This document shows positions 23,029 through 35,310 of a stretch of 64,000 bases of DNA, in pieces. The stretch comes from Microplitis mediator. Lineage: Eukaryota > Arthropoda > Insecta > Hymenoptera > Braconidae. The notes below the pieces were generated by a model that did not search any database, was not told the origin of the DNA, and saw nothing but the letters and a program-made list of their open reading frames with translations. The position numbers were made by a program, and so were the translations under genes. The number at the start of each line of letters is the position of its first letter. Within the stretch, counting starts at the first letter, position 1. The DNA lies in contig NC_079975.1 in assembly GCF_029852145.1 (NCBI RefSeq), positions 4,774,001 through 4,838,000 on the forward strand. Direction: 5' to 3'.

Positions 23029-26000
23029 TTAATTAATCATGTGAAAATATTTGATAAATATGTTATTTATTTAAAATAAGTGTGAGTTTAAAGAGTTTAA
23101 GTTCCTTGAAATATTTAACGAGGATTTAAAACGTCATATTGTACAATGAGCAAGTCTCAGAAGTGAATACACTGAAGCGAGGAAGGGTAGTATAAATTGT
23201 TCAGGTAATGTCTTGTCGTATTCTTCTCGGCATTATACTGCCCAGTCAAACAAGACCAAGGTCACAAATAATAAGTATCGGTAGTCATACAATGTACATT
23301 TTCTACAACTATTTATAACTATATATAGATATACACTTTTAAATTTATTCACTACAAGCAATTGCTATTACCTACAGTTATAGCTATAGGTATACTATGG
23401 ACCATAGATCTTGTATTAGCAGCTTCTATCTTTACTACACAGTAACACTGTAAAGTTAAGAGTAAATTGTATATTGCACAGTATATACACTAGTCACAAA
23501 ACCCAAAAGATAAAATTATTGCCACCGAATTTATGATCGAACAAAAAGTTTAAGTCATAAATGTGACAAAATATTTCTATAGTTTTATTATTTATAGTGG
23601 TGCTTATACTTCAACGGGTTGTTTAAGTATCAAAAAATTTTTACTCTCCCTCGACAATTTATTTATACATTTTATTGTCTATAAAAAAATATTTTAAACA
23701 CGCAACCATATAAATAATTGGATATTTTTTAAATTTACAGAGCATTTCTAAGTATTTTTTTAAAAATCATTACATACTTTTACAAACTTGTTGTTCCTTG
23801 ATCCAAGAAATCAAAAAAAACCTTCTTAGCATAATAATTTATACTAATTATGTACACAAATTCACTGTTAATTAGAGTTCAAAAAATTGAATTGCTATTA
23901 TTTGAGTTTAGATTTTGAAAATTCTTATTGTTAAATCAAATTTTGTATTTGCCAACAATACTTGACTTTTGTAATTTATAAATTATTATAGAGGGTTATA
24001 TATTTTCGAATTGGCCAGGTGAAGGCTGTAGACACACAGGTAGTCAGAAAATATTTTCTAAAGGGTGAGGGTCAAAGTTATAAAAACAAATAAAGAATAT
24101 GAAAAATTATGGGGACGTAATAAATTGCTAGTTTACTGTTTGAGAAACTTTAATTTTTGAATTGCGTATTTGTATAGATTCAAAAATAAGATTTTTGATC
24201 ATTATTCTATATGGCGTTCTATATAATCACTTAAAATTGTGTTCGTTTTATTCATTAATTAAAAACCTTTCAAATGGTACAAATTTTGTTCTAGTTGATC
24301 ATATTTGACCGAGTGTAAGAATGATTTTTAGGTGAGAAAATCAACTACGACCGAGTAAGCATTAGCAGAACACGTGACATTGCTTCGCAATAGAGTTGTG
24401 CGATATCCGGGTTCAAATAACTGTAATTACTAATTTAGAGTTATTGGATAAAACTTTATAACAGTTAAATTAAAAAAAAATTAATTTAACATTTAAATAT
24501 TAACAATATTTATTAAGCATCCAATAGCAATATTTTCATATATAAAGTTAACATAAAAATAATTATTAATACAACGAGTTTTTTTATATTTCTTGTAATT
24601 ATATATGTAAAATCTGAGTGTTTAAAACTCATTACGAAAAGCAGAATAACGAGTATATATATGCAATTTTAAGAGTAGAAAGACGAGGCGTAGTCTTTTT
24701 CTTGTCATTATACTGTCGAAGTATGGAGACATCTAGTACATTACGACTCAAGTGTCCCGTAAATGTACAATTTTATTACACCTTCGCGATATTTCGTTAG
24801 AAAAAAAAAAAAAAAAAAAAACACATAATTATTACTATTTAGAATTTTTTTTTTTTGCTTAAATTAAACGCTTATTGGTCATCTCTTTAACTAATTATTT
24901 TAATTAAAAAAATTAATTATTGTATAGTTATATTATGACCATTGTAAAAATAATTCGAACGTACAAATGGATGTAAGTTTAAATTAAGATCTTAGGTCTA
25001 TATAAATTTGAATAGGTGTATTCATTTTGATCACTTAGGGCAAATTGGTGGAATTGTAAGAAGAAAAGATTCGTATGTGTATAAATATATATAAGGTTGA
25101 GGATCGCATAAATGATGTTCACTTCCCGCCAGTAAGGACTTGCTTCAAGTACTTTTGGCTCTAATATATCTATACATACTTCTATTACTTGCATTACTAT
25201 ATACTACTCAACTCTTGTTCTACTTTGCCCACTTACACTCATTCAATTCATTTTCATCAACCGCCGTACCGTATAGTTCTCTGCCCTTTCTTTTATATTG
25301 TTTATTCTTTGTCATTAAACACGTTTCCTGTATGTGTTTCATTACTGTAATTATATTACAACCCTTTCAAAAAATGTTATTACACTGATAATTTGATTTA
25401 TTTACGCTCAAATATTTGAGAAAAAATTTTTTTCTTCAATATTTTATATCAGTGTTCTTAGTTTATGCTAGATGTAAAAATTTGATTAATTACTCATAAG
25501 ATTCTTTATAATTTAGTCACAGTAAGAATTCAAAAATTTACTTTTTTGATTTTTTCAAAATTATTTTGAGGAAAAACAAAAATTGGGAAACACTTTGACG
25601 TTTTGAATTATTGCGATTAGAGGACAAATATTTTTTTATACTAGTATATGATAGAAAATTTTTTTTCGGTCTACCGACTGTATACATACTTTTTGAAAGT
25701 TAAAAAAAAAATTATGAAATTTATTTTCTACTTTAGAAATTTTTCAAAGTTCAAGGATAAAAGCTGAATACTTCAAGCTTGTAACTGTATTTCTTTCATT
25801 ATTTTATCATAATTTGTCAAGACGTCACAATATTTTTGAAACGAACCAAATTTTCATATTTTTTGGTTGCTATATATTTCGATAGTTATAATTAACTCTG
25901 CTGTATCCAAAATTAAATGAGTACCAGTTTCGTTAACTCCAATTTATTTATTTTAAGTTTAAAAAATTTTATTCGCAGGCTCTAGGGAAAGACGGGGCAA

Positions 26001-27722
26001 TTTAACCACCCCGACGATGCGGCCAATTCATAGTTTTGAGCCGAGAAAATTTATTTCCAAAGACTCGCATTACATATGTAGAAATTTTGACAATAAAAAA
26101 TGTATGTGGGCTAAGTTTAGTATAAGTAATAAAATTTAAACAAATGCGGGATTTATCTGCGACAAAAGATCAGTTAGATGTTAGAATATAATATATTTGT
26201 ATAAATGAAAATTTATTAAGACAAGAAAAAATGAAAAAAATTAGTATAGATGTAAACAACCCCTACAATATCCTACAATTCGTAGATACTCCTCGCTTAT
26301 TACAGTTTTTTTGATACTGATGAGAGTGCGATAGGATGAGTAGGGTGAAAAGTTGCATCTGTTACACCGCAGGGGTTATCCGATCATTTTTTAAGAGGGT
26401 TACTATTTTAGTTTACTACAAAAACGCTTTGTCCTAAAAAGTACTTTTTTATACTTAATTATTTTTCATTTTTTATTTCGAAAAAAAAGAATCGGTAACA
26501 TTAATCTTCAAAATAAAATATTTGTATGATGGAAAATAAATATTTTGCCAAATATTTTTTTTTGTTTACTGTCAGAATAGAGATTTTGAATTTTTCAAAA
26601 CGAGATAACAGTTTAGAGATCGGTATCTGTTAAGTTTTTAGAGCCGACAAAATTATTAAAAGTAATACATATAATATAAGATGTATGTGTGCGTGTGTGT
26701 AGTTTGTGTATAGTCATCACTTATTAATAAAAAATCTATATTGTATTTTATTTATTTTTAAGACATCCCTAAAAAATAAAATGGAGAATTGAAAAATTCA
26801 GGGAATATGATAATGTAAATTATTTAAAAGTTTTAGTGAGTTGTGGATATATATAGATATAGTTAGTGAGGTTTTAATGGTGTGGTCGTTCCAATTTGAA
26901 TAGAGAGAGGATACGGGTGACAATGAAATATCGGTTAGTAGAAACTATATAGTTTTTATTTTTTAAAATAATAAAAAAAGGTCAGGGAAATAAAAAATTT
27001 ATGATTTATAAAACTTGTGATGATACTTTTTATTTTTTGGGTACTATAAAAATTTGATTAACTCATTTTTATTTCTCGAGCTTCGAAACAACCTTGTTTA
27101 GATACAAAAGATGTTTAATAATAATTATATTATTTATTTATATGGCTCTAGTGACTACGAGAATGAGATTAATTTTACTAGAGTGGGGTTTGTTTTTTTT
27201 CCACAGAATAGAATAGAACGAAAAATTTGAACAATGATAAAGTGCATAATAAAAATACAATAAATATATGTACGATTTGTCTTGAAAAACGAGATAAAAA
27301 AAATGTCATGTGATCTTCTGACACTGATTTTCGTTTCTCTAATGACTGTACGATAAAATCTCTACACCACAAAAGATCGCATCATCTTTACCGATCTCTG
27401 TATGACAAATCTACTAAAGTTTTTCGTGTCACTTTAAAAAGCGGTAGCTTTTTATGTTTTTTTTTTTCATCATCAAATATACTCAAAATATTTGTTATTT
27501 CGAGAAATAACAAGAAAATAATAATCTGTCAAAAAACAATATTTTTTTATTTACTCAGTTTTTGAAAATTGACTGAACCGACAATTACTATAAATTTTTT
27601 TAAGCTCCACGAGCGAAAGGCTAAATTTTTTTGAAAGAAAAAATTTTTTGATTTTAGATTTCCCAATTTTACTACTAGAAGATTCTTTCAAATCGATTGA
27701 TCTACATAATTTTGAATTTAGG
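23029..27722. other. Intergenic AT-rich stretch, no gene seen
   Basis: No defensible gene. Specific items are CCAAGGTCA at 23256-23264, which matches the Ftz-F1/ERR-type nuclear-receptor site; an A21 homopolymer at 24801-24821; and GACGGGGCAATTTAACCACC at about 25992-26011, which echoes the GGGGCA-type MITE ends. Short frames are F, I, L-rich artefacts. Confidence 0.4.
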
Positions 27723-28086
27723 CCCGTGTAAAGAAAAATTGTTAAAAAAAAGTTAAAAAAGTGTTGCCTATTCTAAAATTCAAAACGTGACACAACGACT
27801 AACTTTTTTTAAACTTTTGAAAATTCAAGAGAAAAATCAATTAGTATCCTTGTATTATTAAGATATGCTAACACGAAAAACGTTTAGAAATACTTCAAAA
27901 TTAGTTTTTTCTGAACATATTTTGCACTGAAAAATGTTAATTCGAAGTATTAAGTCAATTGTTTTCTTCTGTGTATTTTCAGAAATTTGAAAATCGTTTA
28001 AAAAAAGTTTGTCGTTGTGTCACGTTTTGATGTTTAAAATAGTCAACACTTTTTTAACTTTTTTTCAACAATTTTTTTTGTACGGG
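27723..28086. mobile_element. MITE with CCCGTGTAAA ends and ~95 bp inverted repeats
   Basis: The left arm begins CCCGTGTAAAGAAAAATTGT and continues through GAAGTGTTGCC-like sequence to AAAACGTGACACAACGAC. The right arm carries the complements TCGTTGTGTCACGTTTTGA, AGTCAACACTTTTTTAAC, and ends TTTTTTTTGTACGGG. The arms match over roughly 95 bp. A solo arm-like fragment lies at 32924-33030. There is no transposase. Confidence 0.8.
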
Positions 28087-28260
28087 TAGAGGTATCGTTG
28101 TTAGCCGGTTTTGGGCCAGGTTTGAACACTTGAAAAATTTAAATAAAGTATTTTCCACAAGACGCAATCACAAGTAATTTCCAAAATATGTACAAAGATA
28201 TACTTTTATCACACTCTTACAATGAAACTTTTATTTCATACTTTTTCGTTAATTACTCTC

Positions 28261-28420
28261 TTAAATTTGAAACAGTGAAAATAGTGACTATTCACTGTTT
28301 ACTAGTGAAAAGTATGTCACTAATTCAAACAGTGGTATACTTTTCACTAGCAATAAGTGACTATTCACTGCCAAATAGTGATTGTCACGTGATTTTCACT
28401 AATTCGTTTTTAGAGAGTAA
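28261..28420. repeat. TCACT/AGTGA palindrome cluster
   Basis: This block of about 160 bp is saturated with AGTGA and TCACT words. It includes two copies of GTGACTATTCACTG and a hairpin in which ACTAGTGAAAAGTAT (28301-28315) pairs with ATACTTTTCACTAG (28337-28350). An 80-codon frame crosses it but the repetition explains the openness. It may be a decayed inverted-repeat element or a clustered protein-binding array. Confidence 0.55.
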
Positions 28421-29789
28421 AATAAAGTAGTAAATGTTCAAAAATGGAGCAGTAGCTAAAAATGGTACTTCTACCCTATACCGTTGGATAAAATTCAAAA
28501 TACTACTGTTGTACTAAATATACTAAAATTGAAATCTGTAAAATATTTTTGAAAAACAAATTTGAGAATACAAACCACTTATATTTATATAAAAATAAAT
28601 TCAAATTATTAAATACATAATAAGTAACAAATAAACAATTTTACAGCTAAGACAAAATTATTTTGCGATATAAAGTCACATCATTTAGCAGTGTGCCCTC
28701 TCTTATATTTAATGAGTAAAGTCAAAAAATTTCATTCCTCAATAATAATTTACAGTATTTACATTAATATCTCCGCAGGGACTCAATAAATCACAAAAAC
28801 AATATTTCGATCATAAAAAAAAAAATATAAATCGTATGATTGCCTTTAAAATATATACTAGAGTATACGGAAAAAAAATAATAACAACAACGAAATATGT
28901 CACAAAGCAATAATAAATATACTTAATGATATTAATCATCCAGCAATCGTTAGTAAAAACTATAAACTGCAATGTGTTGCATTGTAGGGTACTCTCGTAA
29001 CGATAAATGAATAAGAAGGCTGTCGTTTACAAATTAAAAGCACTTCCGATGAGTAATAGCGATTGCTCAAAGTGTAATGACCATAGATTTATATAAGTGA
29101 TCAAAAGGAGAGAGAATTATTCTTCAGAATATGATGAAGAAAGAACCAAATAAATAAATAATGAGCTAGTACATACTTAAATATATTCATATATATATAC
29201 ATATAAATACAACTGGTAATGCTTCTGAATCTAAGTATCACGATAAATTTTTTTTTTATTTATTTGCAACATCTGACGAGTAATTACGGGCTAATGTACT
29301 GGTTGATAAATTGCCAGTACTTGCTGGTTATTATTTGTTATTTATGTATTAAAAAAATTAACTTTAATATATTTGATTTCTGGACAAAATTTTTTCATGT
29401 TAATAAAACTACCACAGAAATATATCAAATTAAATTACGACCACATATATGTATATATACATTTATATGAGTTGTGTGATGAATACAATTCATCTGATGG
29501 AGTATGGAATAAATCGGGCCCTTTTCTGATGATGCTTTTATGATTAATTAAATGTAATGACGATGCTCCTGGTGCGCAATGATTGGGTTGAGACAATGAA
29601 CCACCTCCTGTGTCTTGCACCCGAAAATATAAGCACACAAACGTCTTTTGTATCTCTTCTATCTCATGTGTATTAAAAATAATGATAATAATAAATATCA
29701 TTGGCTACATTTTTTAATGATTGATAAATATATAAGTAATGATGTCAATTAATTTTCGAAAAAAGTTCAATTTGGAAAAAAAGAAAGTA
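28421..29789. other. Intergenic AT-rich stretch, no gene seen
   Basis: Frames of 83 and 88 codons on opposite strands near 29219-29701 have no recognisable domain. Nothing else is specific. Confidence 0.45.
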
Positions 29790-30537
29790 GGGGAGGGTGG
29801 GGCAGAGCGGCCCCCCTAAGCCAATTATTATTTTTTGTGGCTCTCAACCATAAGATCACTTTACTTTTGTCCTATTTCGAACAAATTTATGGACATTTTG
29901 CCAAAATTCTGAAAAATTTTTTTTTTTTTGTGGGGCAGAGCGGCCCCCCTTCAAAAAGTGATAAAAAAAATTTTTTTTTTCGTTTTTTTTTTTTTTAAAT
30001 TGTTTTCATCATTAAGAATGTATTTCTTTCTCTTGATAACTATTTTTGGTTTTATATTACTCGAAAAAAATTTTTTAAAGCGTAAAAAATCGTTCAGTCT
30101 CGATTACCTTAATTACTAATTGTTATTTAATAAAAAAAAAAAATCAATTCTATAATTTTACTTTATTTAAAAAATTTATCAACTAAAAAAAAAAATTTAA
30201 TTTTTATAAATTTTTAGTGACCAAATTTGCCTCTTACATAGAGAAACGGCCGAAAAATATGAAAAAATAATTTTTTCGGAAGTTTCGGCTGGTCCATTTT
30301 GCCCCAGGTGTTATGCATAGGGCTAGAAATGTGGAATTAGAATGATTTTTTTTAATTTGACGATAAAAATATGAAAAAATCACTTTTTCAAAATTTTGGG
30401 CTTGTCCATTTTGCCCCAAATGTCATGCGTAGGGGTAAAAATGCGCAAACATATCGGATTTATAGTAATTAGTCGAAAAAAAAAAAATTTTTTTTTTGGT
30501 CAAAATTTTAGAGGGGCCGCTCTGCCCCACCCTCCCC
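29790..30537. mobile_element. MITE with GGGGAGGGTGGGGCAGAGCGG ends, TA-flanked
   Basis: The left end GGGGAGGGTGGGGCAGAGCG and the right end GCTCTGCCCCACCCTCCCC are near-perfect inverted complements, flanked by TA on both sides (29788-29789 and 30538-30539), as expected for a TA-targeting element. The terminal core TGGGGCAGAGCGGCCCCCCT recurs internally 133 bp downstream (from 29931). Related CCATTTTGCCCCA words occur in the right half. Frames of 61 and 63 codons inside are low complexity. About 750 bp, non-autonomous. Confidence 0.8.
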
Positions 30538-30539
30538 TA

Positions 30540-32157
30540 TAGATAATTTTTTTAAATAGTTCCTTAGTATGTTGAAAAAAATAAATATGTTAATGTGTGT
30601 GTAGATCTCATGGTGTATGAAATAGATACATAGCAATATAATCATGATGTTTTACAAAATGAGTGACAATTATAAAAATTTATACAAGCACACTTAATTG
30701 ATAAGTTTGTCTATCAATAAAATTAGTTATCGAGATTGAATCTTGTCGAATTAGCTTTTAAACCTATGTCCGTTCAACTAAAACCCCGATTCCGATTAGA
30801 GATTACACCTCTTACAATATTATACGATGCTTGTTTACAGGTATATGGAATTCGTGGAATCCGGTTCGTTATTCGATGTAGTCATAAAAAGAGTAATGCA
30901 TCTGTATTAAATGGAATCTGGAGAAATCGAAAATACTTAACTTTAGTTATAAGATATAGATAAATAAATTATAATGAGCACCTAGATCTAAAGTAATGCT
31001 CATGTCTACTAATCGTTAATTTCAATTTTTGATGGAATTGATCATAGGAAAATTGAGCTTGAAAATAAATTTTCAAATAAATTTTCACAATTTTTTACTC
31101 TATAATGCCAATTAGAATAAGTATGTGTAACATATATAATATATGTTGTGACTGGGATGAGGTTCATGGAACTTAATCACTACGATAAATAATTTATCTG
31201 ACTCTAATTATTAGTGTTAACAAAATAATAAATAATTAGTTTTATTTAATAAATTATATAATACAAAGTAATGCGGGTCGCATTAGATATGTGTTAGCTA
31301 GTTGCCGTGTATCTCTCTAATGTACGAATGTGTACTGTGTGTGTACTGTGTGTTGCTACCGAATATCGTATCCGCGTGGGGGAAATATTCGGAGATCGAT
31401 GACGATCGATGATTGACGAACTTATCCGAAATTATGAATATCAATAATGTAAGTACTGACGTAGTCACTACATATATGTGCGTAAAAAAAATGTTTAATA
31501 ACTTTCGTGTATATATTTACATATATGTCAACGTGTGTCCGGAATTAAAATAATCAAAAACTGAAATTTTTCACCAAAGTCCAAATATCTAGTGAAAAAA
31601 TTTTCAAAGTATCATTAAGCCGGACTCCAAAGTAACGACGATCTAACTCAACTTTTTTGCCCACGTAAAACAGGTGCTTGAGTCCTGAAAAATAATCCTC
31701 AGAGATTATGTTAAGATTATCCTGTTAATATTTATAAAAAATCAGTCGAGCAAATTATAATTATTTGAGATTTTAGCTTTAGCTGACAGTTTTAAAATCT
31801 TTCGGGTGTATATACTAAGGTAATGATTAATGTAACCGTAATCTCGGATAAGACAATTAAATCCGTTGGCTTGCTTCGTCATCGCGTACAAATGTATTAC
31901 TGCTACGTTACAAGTTACAAGCTAAACTCAGCTTTTGAATATACATATTATTAAAACTAATCCTTTTTGACCCAGCCGAAAGATGATCGTCGACACTCAA
32001 CTACTTGAAGATATACTAAATTTGTGTACTCATCTTGTTCTAAAAAGATTATATTATTATCCTTTATTATTATTATTTTAAAATCTTAGGCCTACAGAAA
32101 TAGAATTTGAAAAATGGATTTTTTTTTTAATTTTTACATTTCAAAATATATTCACTG
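30540..32157. other. Intergenic stretch, no gene seen
   Basis: A 75-codon frame at 30736-30963 has more even amino-acid use than its neighbours but matches nothing I know. The 31270-31450 part is GC-richer and contains GAGATCGATGACGATCGATGATTG, a partly palindromic GATCGATGA duplication. Nothing further can be supported. Confidence 0.35.
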
Positions 32158-32790
32158 CACTGAGAAAAGAATTTATCAAATATTAATAAAATTTATCAAT
32201 ATTTGATAAACAGCTTACTTAGATCGTTCCCAAGTCGGTCATTATCAAATATTAATACAGTTTATTAAATATTAATAAACAGTTTATCAATTATTGATCG
32301 GTGGTTTATCAAATATTAATAAATATAGACTGATCTATAGTTTACGTTTCTACATATCTTATATACTATCGTGATATGTAAGCAGTTTGTTTAGTTAATA
32401 TAGGTTAGGTGGAATTTAGCAAGTCCCACTTTTTTAATCATTTTTCTGTAACACTATTTTATTTTTTTTTTATGATTTCAACAAGCATAAAAACAATTTG
32501 TTAGTTGTAACGCATGTATAAGGCAATATGTTAGGTTAGAGAGTACAACGCCACCACACTCATTAATACCATATACAAATCTCACATATCAATAGTTGAT
32601 AAAAGTTTATTAAATATTAATAAATTTCTACTAAATATTGATCAGCGACCTATCAAATGTTGATATCAATTTATTAATATTTAGTCGATGGAAAGATCGA
32701 TATTTGATATGTGTAGGATAGTATTTGATAAATACAGTCGAATATTTGATAAATTAATTTATCAAATATTAGTAAATTTTTCTCTCAGTG
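32158..32790. mobile_element. MITE packed with TATCAAATATTAATA repeats
   Basis: The ends CACTGAGAAAAGAATTTATC and TAAATTTTTCTCTCAGTG are inverted complements. Both arms carry many direct and inverted copies of TTTATCAAATATTAATAAA-like words, about a dozen in total, in the 32170-32325 and 32590-32780 arms. A unique central spacer of about 250 bp includes two short TTAGGTTAG words. No coding frame. Confidence 0.75.
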
Positions 32791-32923
32791 GGTGAAAAAT
32801 TTCGGAGTCAATGCAGAGTGGTTTTTTTTCAACTTCTTTACTCCAAATGACGAAGTGATTTTGGATTGAAATAAAATTCACACTATTCTCTCCCGATTTT
32901 TAATAGTTTACATATATGTTATA

Positions 32924-33030
32924 CCCGTGTAAAAAAAAATTGTTGAGAAAAGGTTGACTTTTTTAAACTTCAAAATGTGATACACTGGAGATCTTTTTTT
33001 AAACGATTTTTAAACTTCTGGAAGTACAGG
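32924..33030 (+). repeat. Solo arm of the CCCGTGTAAA MITE family
   Basis: CCCGTGTAAAAAAAAATTGT, then GTTGACTTTTTTAAACTTC, AAAATGTGATACACTGGAGA and TTTTTTTAAACGATTTTTAAAC parallel the left arm of 27723-28086. No matching right arm was found nearby, so this is a fragment. Confidence 0.55.
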
Positions 33031-33690
33031 AACATTGTAGCTAATTATCAAACAGTCTACTGACGTCATAATTGAGAAAAGACGATAACTAACACAAATT
33101 ACTGTTTCATTCACTAAAATATATACATTCATACAGTTGCATTGATAAGTAATGAACTTTAAGCCTTGTCTAGACACTATTAAAACTAGATGCCAAAGTT
33201 AGATACAAATTCTTAAGGATAAACAATACATTAGACGAAACAAAAGATATTTAAATCATAAATAATTTTTAAGTATAGTTTACAAATCAAAGCAAAAGTA
33301 ATTGGCTCAAAGTATAATCTACTTTTAGTGACAAATTACAATGTAATCTACAGAATTTAAAAATCAAATCACTTTACGCACGTAAATTAAAAGCTATCTA
33401 CTGAATTTCGAATGACATTAAATTTGAGCCTCGTAAAAATTTATAAAACCTTCAATAACTGCCCACTAAATCTCAACCTGGTTCAATAATCTCATAAATA
33501 ATAAAACAATTTACATAAAAAATTATAGAGCCAACAGTATTAAGAATAATTAAGAACCAAAAATTGAACACCAAAAATAAAATGCAAAATTACACAACAG
33601 ATAAGAATGTTAAGAAGTTAAACATAATTTTATAATTCCATCTAAAAAATAGGAATGCTACAAAGATAGACACGCCAGTAGGTGGAGTAG
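33031..33690. other. AT-rich stretch upstream of the opa promoter block
   Basis: The sequence is even, AT-rich and repeat-poor, with no frame of interest. It ends where the composition abruptly becomes GC-richer near 33690. Confidence 0.4.
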
Positions 33691-33960
33691 TGTCATGCGC
33701 GTTAACACAAGATCCGCCTTCAATAAAATAATTCCACCGTGAAAACACGTTCCCCAGGAATCTCCAGCATCAATAGGCTACCAGCAAACCAATCAGTTGC
33801 TGGTACCAGCTGCACTTGCCCGCGATAGGTCTGTTTTTTACAGAAGAGTGGGGAGTGGTGGGGGAAACAGTAATTGTTTGCGAAGCTTCCAGCGCCTAGT
33901 ACAAACTGAATCGAGTCCCCCTGCAGGGCAAGCTCAGAGAGTCTCTTCAGTCCCGCTGTG
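33691..33960 (+). promoter_or_regulatory. opa: Probable opa promoter-proximal region
   Basis: The composition becomes GC-rich about 400-650 bp before the opa start codon. Visible elements are GGTACCAGCTGCACTTGCCCGC, GAGTCCCCCTGCAGGG (33913-33928, resembling a Zic site), a GAGA-type CAGAGAGTCTCT (33935-33946), and TCAGT at 33947-33951, which fits the arthropod initiator consensus. No TATA box sits at the expected distance, and the downstream promoter element match is poor. The exact start site is inferred; a start further upstream or an untranslated upstream exon cannot be excluded. Confidence 0.4.
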
Positions 33961-34349
33961 AACTCAGCAAGGAACGCTACGGATTTTCTACCTGTCGTTG
34001 TTACAACCCAGTGTCACTTTAACTTTTAAGCTTAAACTCTCTTGGATTTTATTATTGACACAACAGTTTAACTATACAGTCGGAAGTAACCTCTTACTTA
34101 TCTTTTAAGACTCGTATAGATAGCTTGCGTCAAATGTTATCGATGATTAAAATAAAAACGTAGCCAGTGAAAATTTATGATAAACACAGTGCTTAATTTA
34201 AGGATCTTTAGAACTAATGTAATAGCAGTGAAGTGTTAAAAGTGATTATTGTGTTGAAAGAATGCCAGTGTATCAATAAGTAAAATTAAAAAAAGTAAAT
34301 AAATAAATAGAGTAAAAATTAGTGTTAAGTAAACAAATATCTTGTCAAG
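33961..34349 (+). promoter_or_regulatory. opa: Probable opa 5' leader with upstream ATGs
   Basis: If transcription begins near 33949, the leader is about 400 nt. It contains small upstream frames at 34134-34163 (9 codons plus stop), 34177-34239 (20 codons plus stop), an ATG-TAA start-stop at 34217-34222, and 34262-34279 (5 codons plus stop). An in-frame TAA at 34326-34328 closes the main frame upstream of its ATG, fixing the earliest possible start at 34350. Upstream frames of this kind usually lower main-frame translation; that is an inference here. Confidence 0.45.
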
Positions 34350-35310
34350 ATGATGAATACATTTTTGGACCCAGTATCATCGCATCCGCATCATCTAGCA
34401 AATTTAGGAATAAAGTTGTCACCGGGTGGAACGACGACAGACTCTGGTCTAGGTGATTCTAATAATGGAGTAGTTCAGCCATCGCCAGGTGATGTGCCTT
34501 CATCGCAGCAGCATCACCACTTCCATCCACAGAGCTATGCAGCACATCACCCAGCGCACCCAGCGAGCCACATGGCTCCACACATGGGACACCACATGAC
34601 CCACCATCCTGGTTACACGGCACGTGATTTCATCCTAAGACGCGAGCACGATTTCAACGCGACGGCCAATCCAACGACTCCAGAAAGTGGACTAGGTTTG
34701 TTTACACCACTGCACCATGACACGACGGGGACGGGGATGCAGCAGTTCCCACATCATCCTGGTCAGCATCCACTTGCTGCAGCAGGACACTATCCCGGGC
34801 ACTACGGCCAGGATGCCAGATTACCGCACCATCACCACCAATACTTAGGACCACCCCATCTAACGCCCGCATCCATCCACCACCATCAGCAGCACCCAGT
34901 CAATCACCCAAGTCACCATCCACACGGTGCCTTTCTGAGGTACATGCGGACTGGTGGCGGTGCTGGAGGCTGTGCCGGTGGTATCGGGCAACGGCACGAA
35001 ATGTCCTGCATGTGGGTTGATCAGGACAATCCTGGCGCTGGACGTAAACTCTGTGGGAAATTATTTAATACCCTCCAGGATATCGTAACTCATCTTACTG
35101 TTGAACACGTGGGTGGACCAGAGTGCACCACGCACGCGTGTTTCTGGCAGGGCTGCTCCAGGAATGGCAGGGCGTTCAAGGCCAAGTACAAACTCGTCAA
35201 TCATATACGAGTTCACACTGGCGAAAAACCCTTTCCATGCCCTTTTACTGGATGCGGCAAAGTCTTTGCAAGGTCGGAAAATCTCAAGATACACAAACGC
35301 ACACATACCG
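34350..35310 (+). CDS. opa: odd-paired (Zic family), coding exon 1: codons 1-321
   Basis: This exon encodes the N-terminal two-thirds of the Zic-family transcription factor Opa, which in insects is a pair-rule and neural regulator acting in the nucleus. The start MMNTFLDP resembles the arthropod Opa N-terminus, and an in-frame stop lies 24 bases upstream. Residues 1-193 are rich in His, Pro and Gly; the ZOC motif TARDFILRRE is at 90-99, and AFLRYMR at 194-200 is the conserved block before the fingers. Finger 1 uses C220, C235, H248, H253 and finger 2 C264, C269, H285, H289; the CxW residues W222 and W266 make the tandem CWCH2 pair typical of Zic proteins. Finger 3 uses C297, C302, H315, H319. 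The exon ends after the first base of Gly321 at a consensus donor GTGAGT. Reading through would add 17 non-conserved residues before a stop. Confidence 0.97.

Noticed and set aside
24037..24043. CAGGTAG as a Zelda pioneer-factor site
   Set aside because: One exact 7-mer in 64 kb is not more than chance on both strands, and no cluster was seen.
32390..32545. TTAGGTTAG words as an interstitial insect telomere repeat
   Set aside because: Only two short, separated occurrences are present, with no tandem array.
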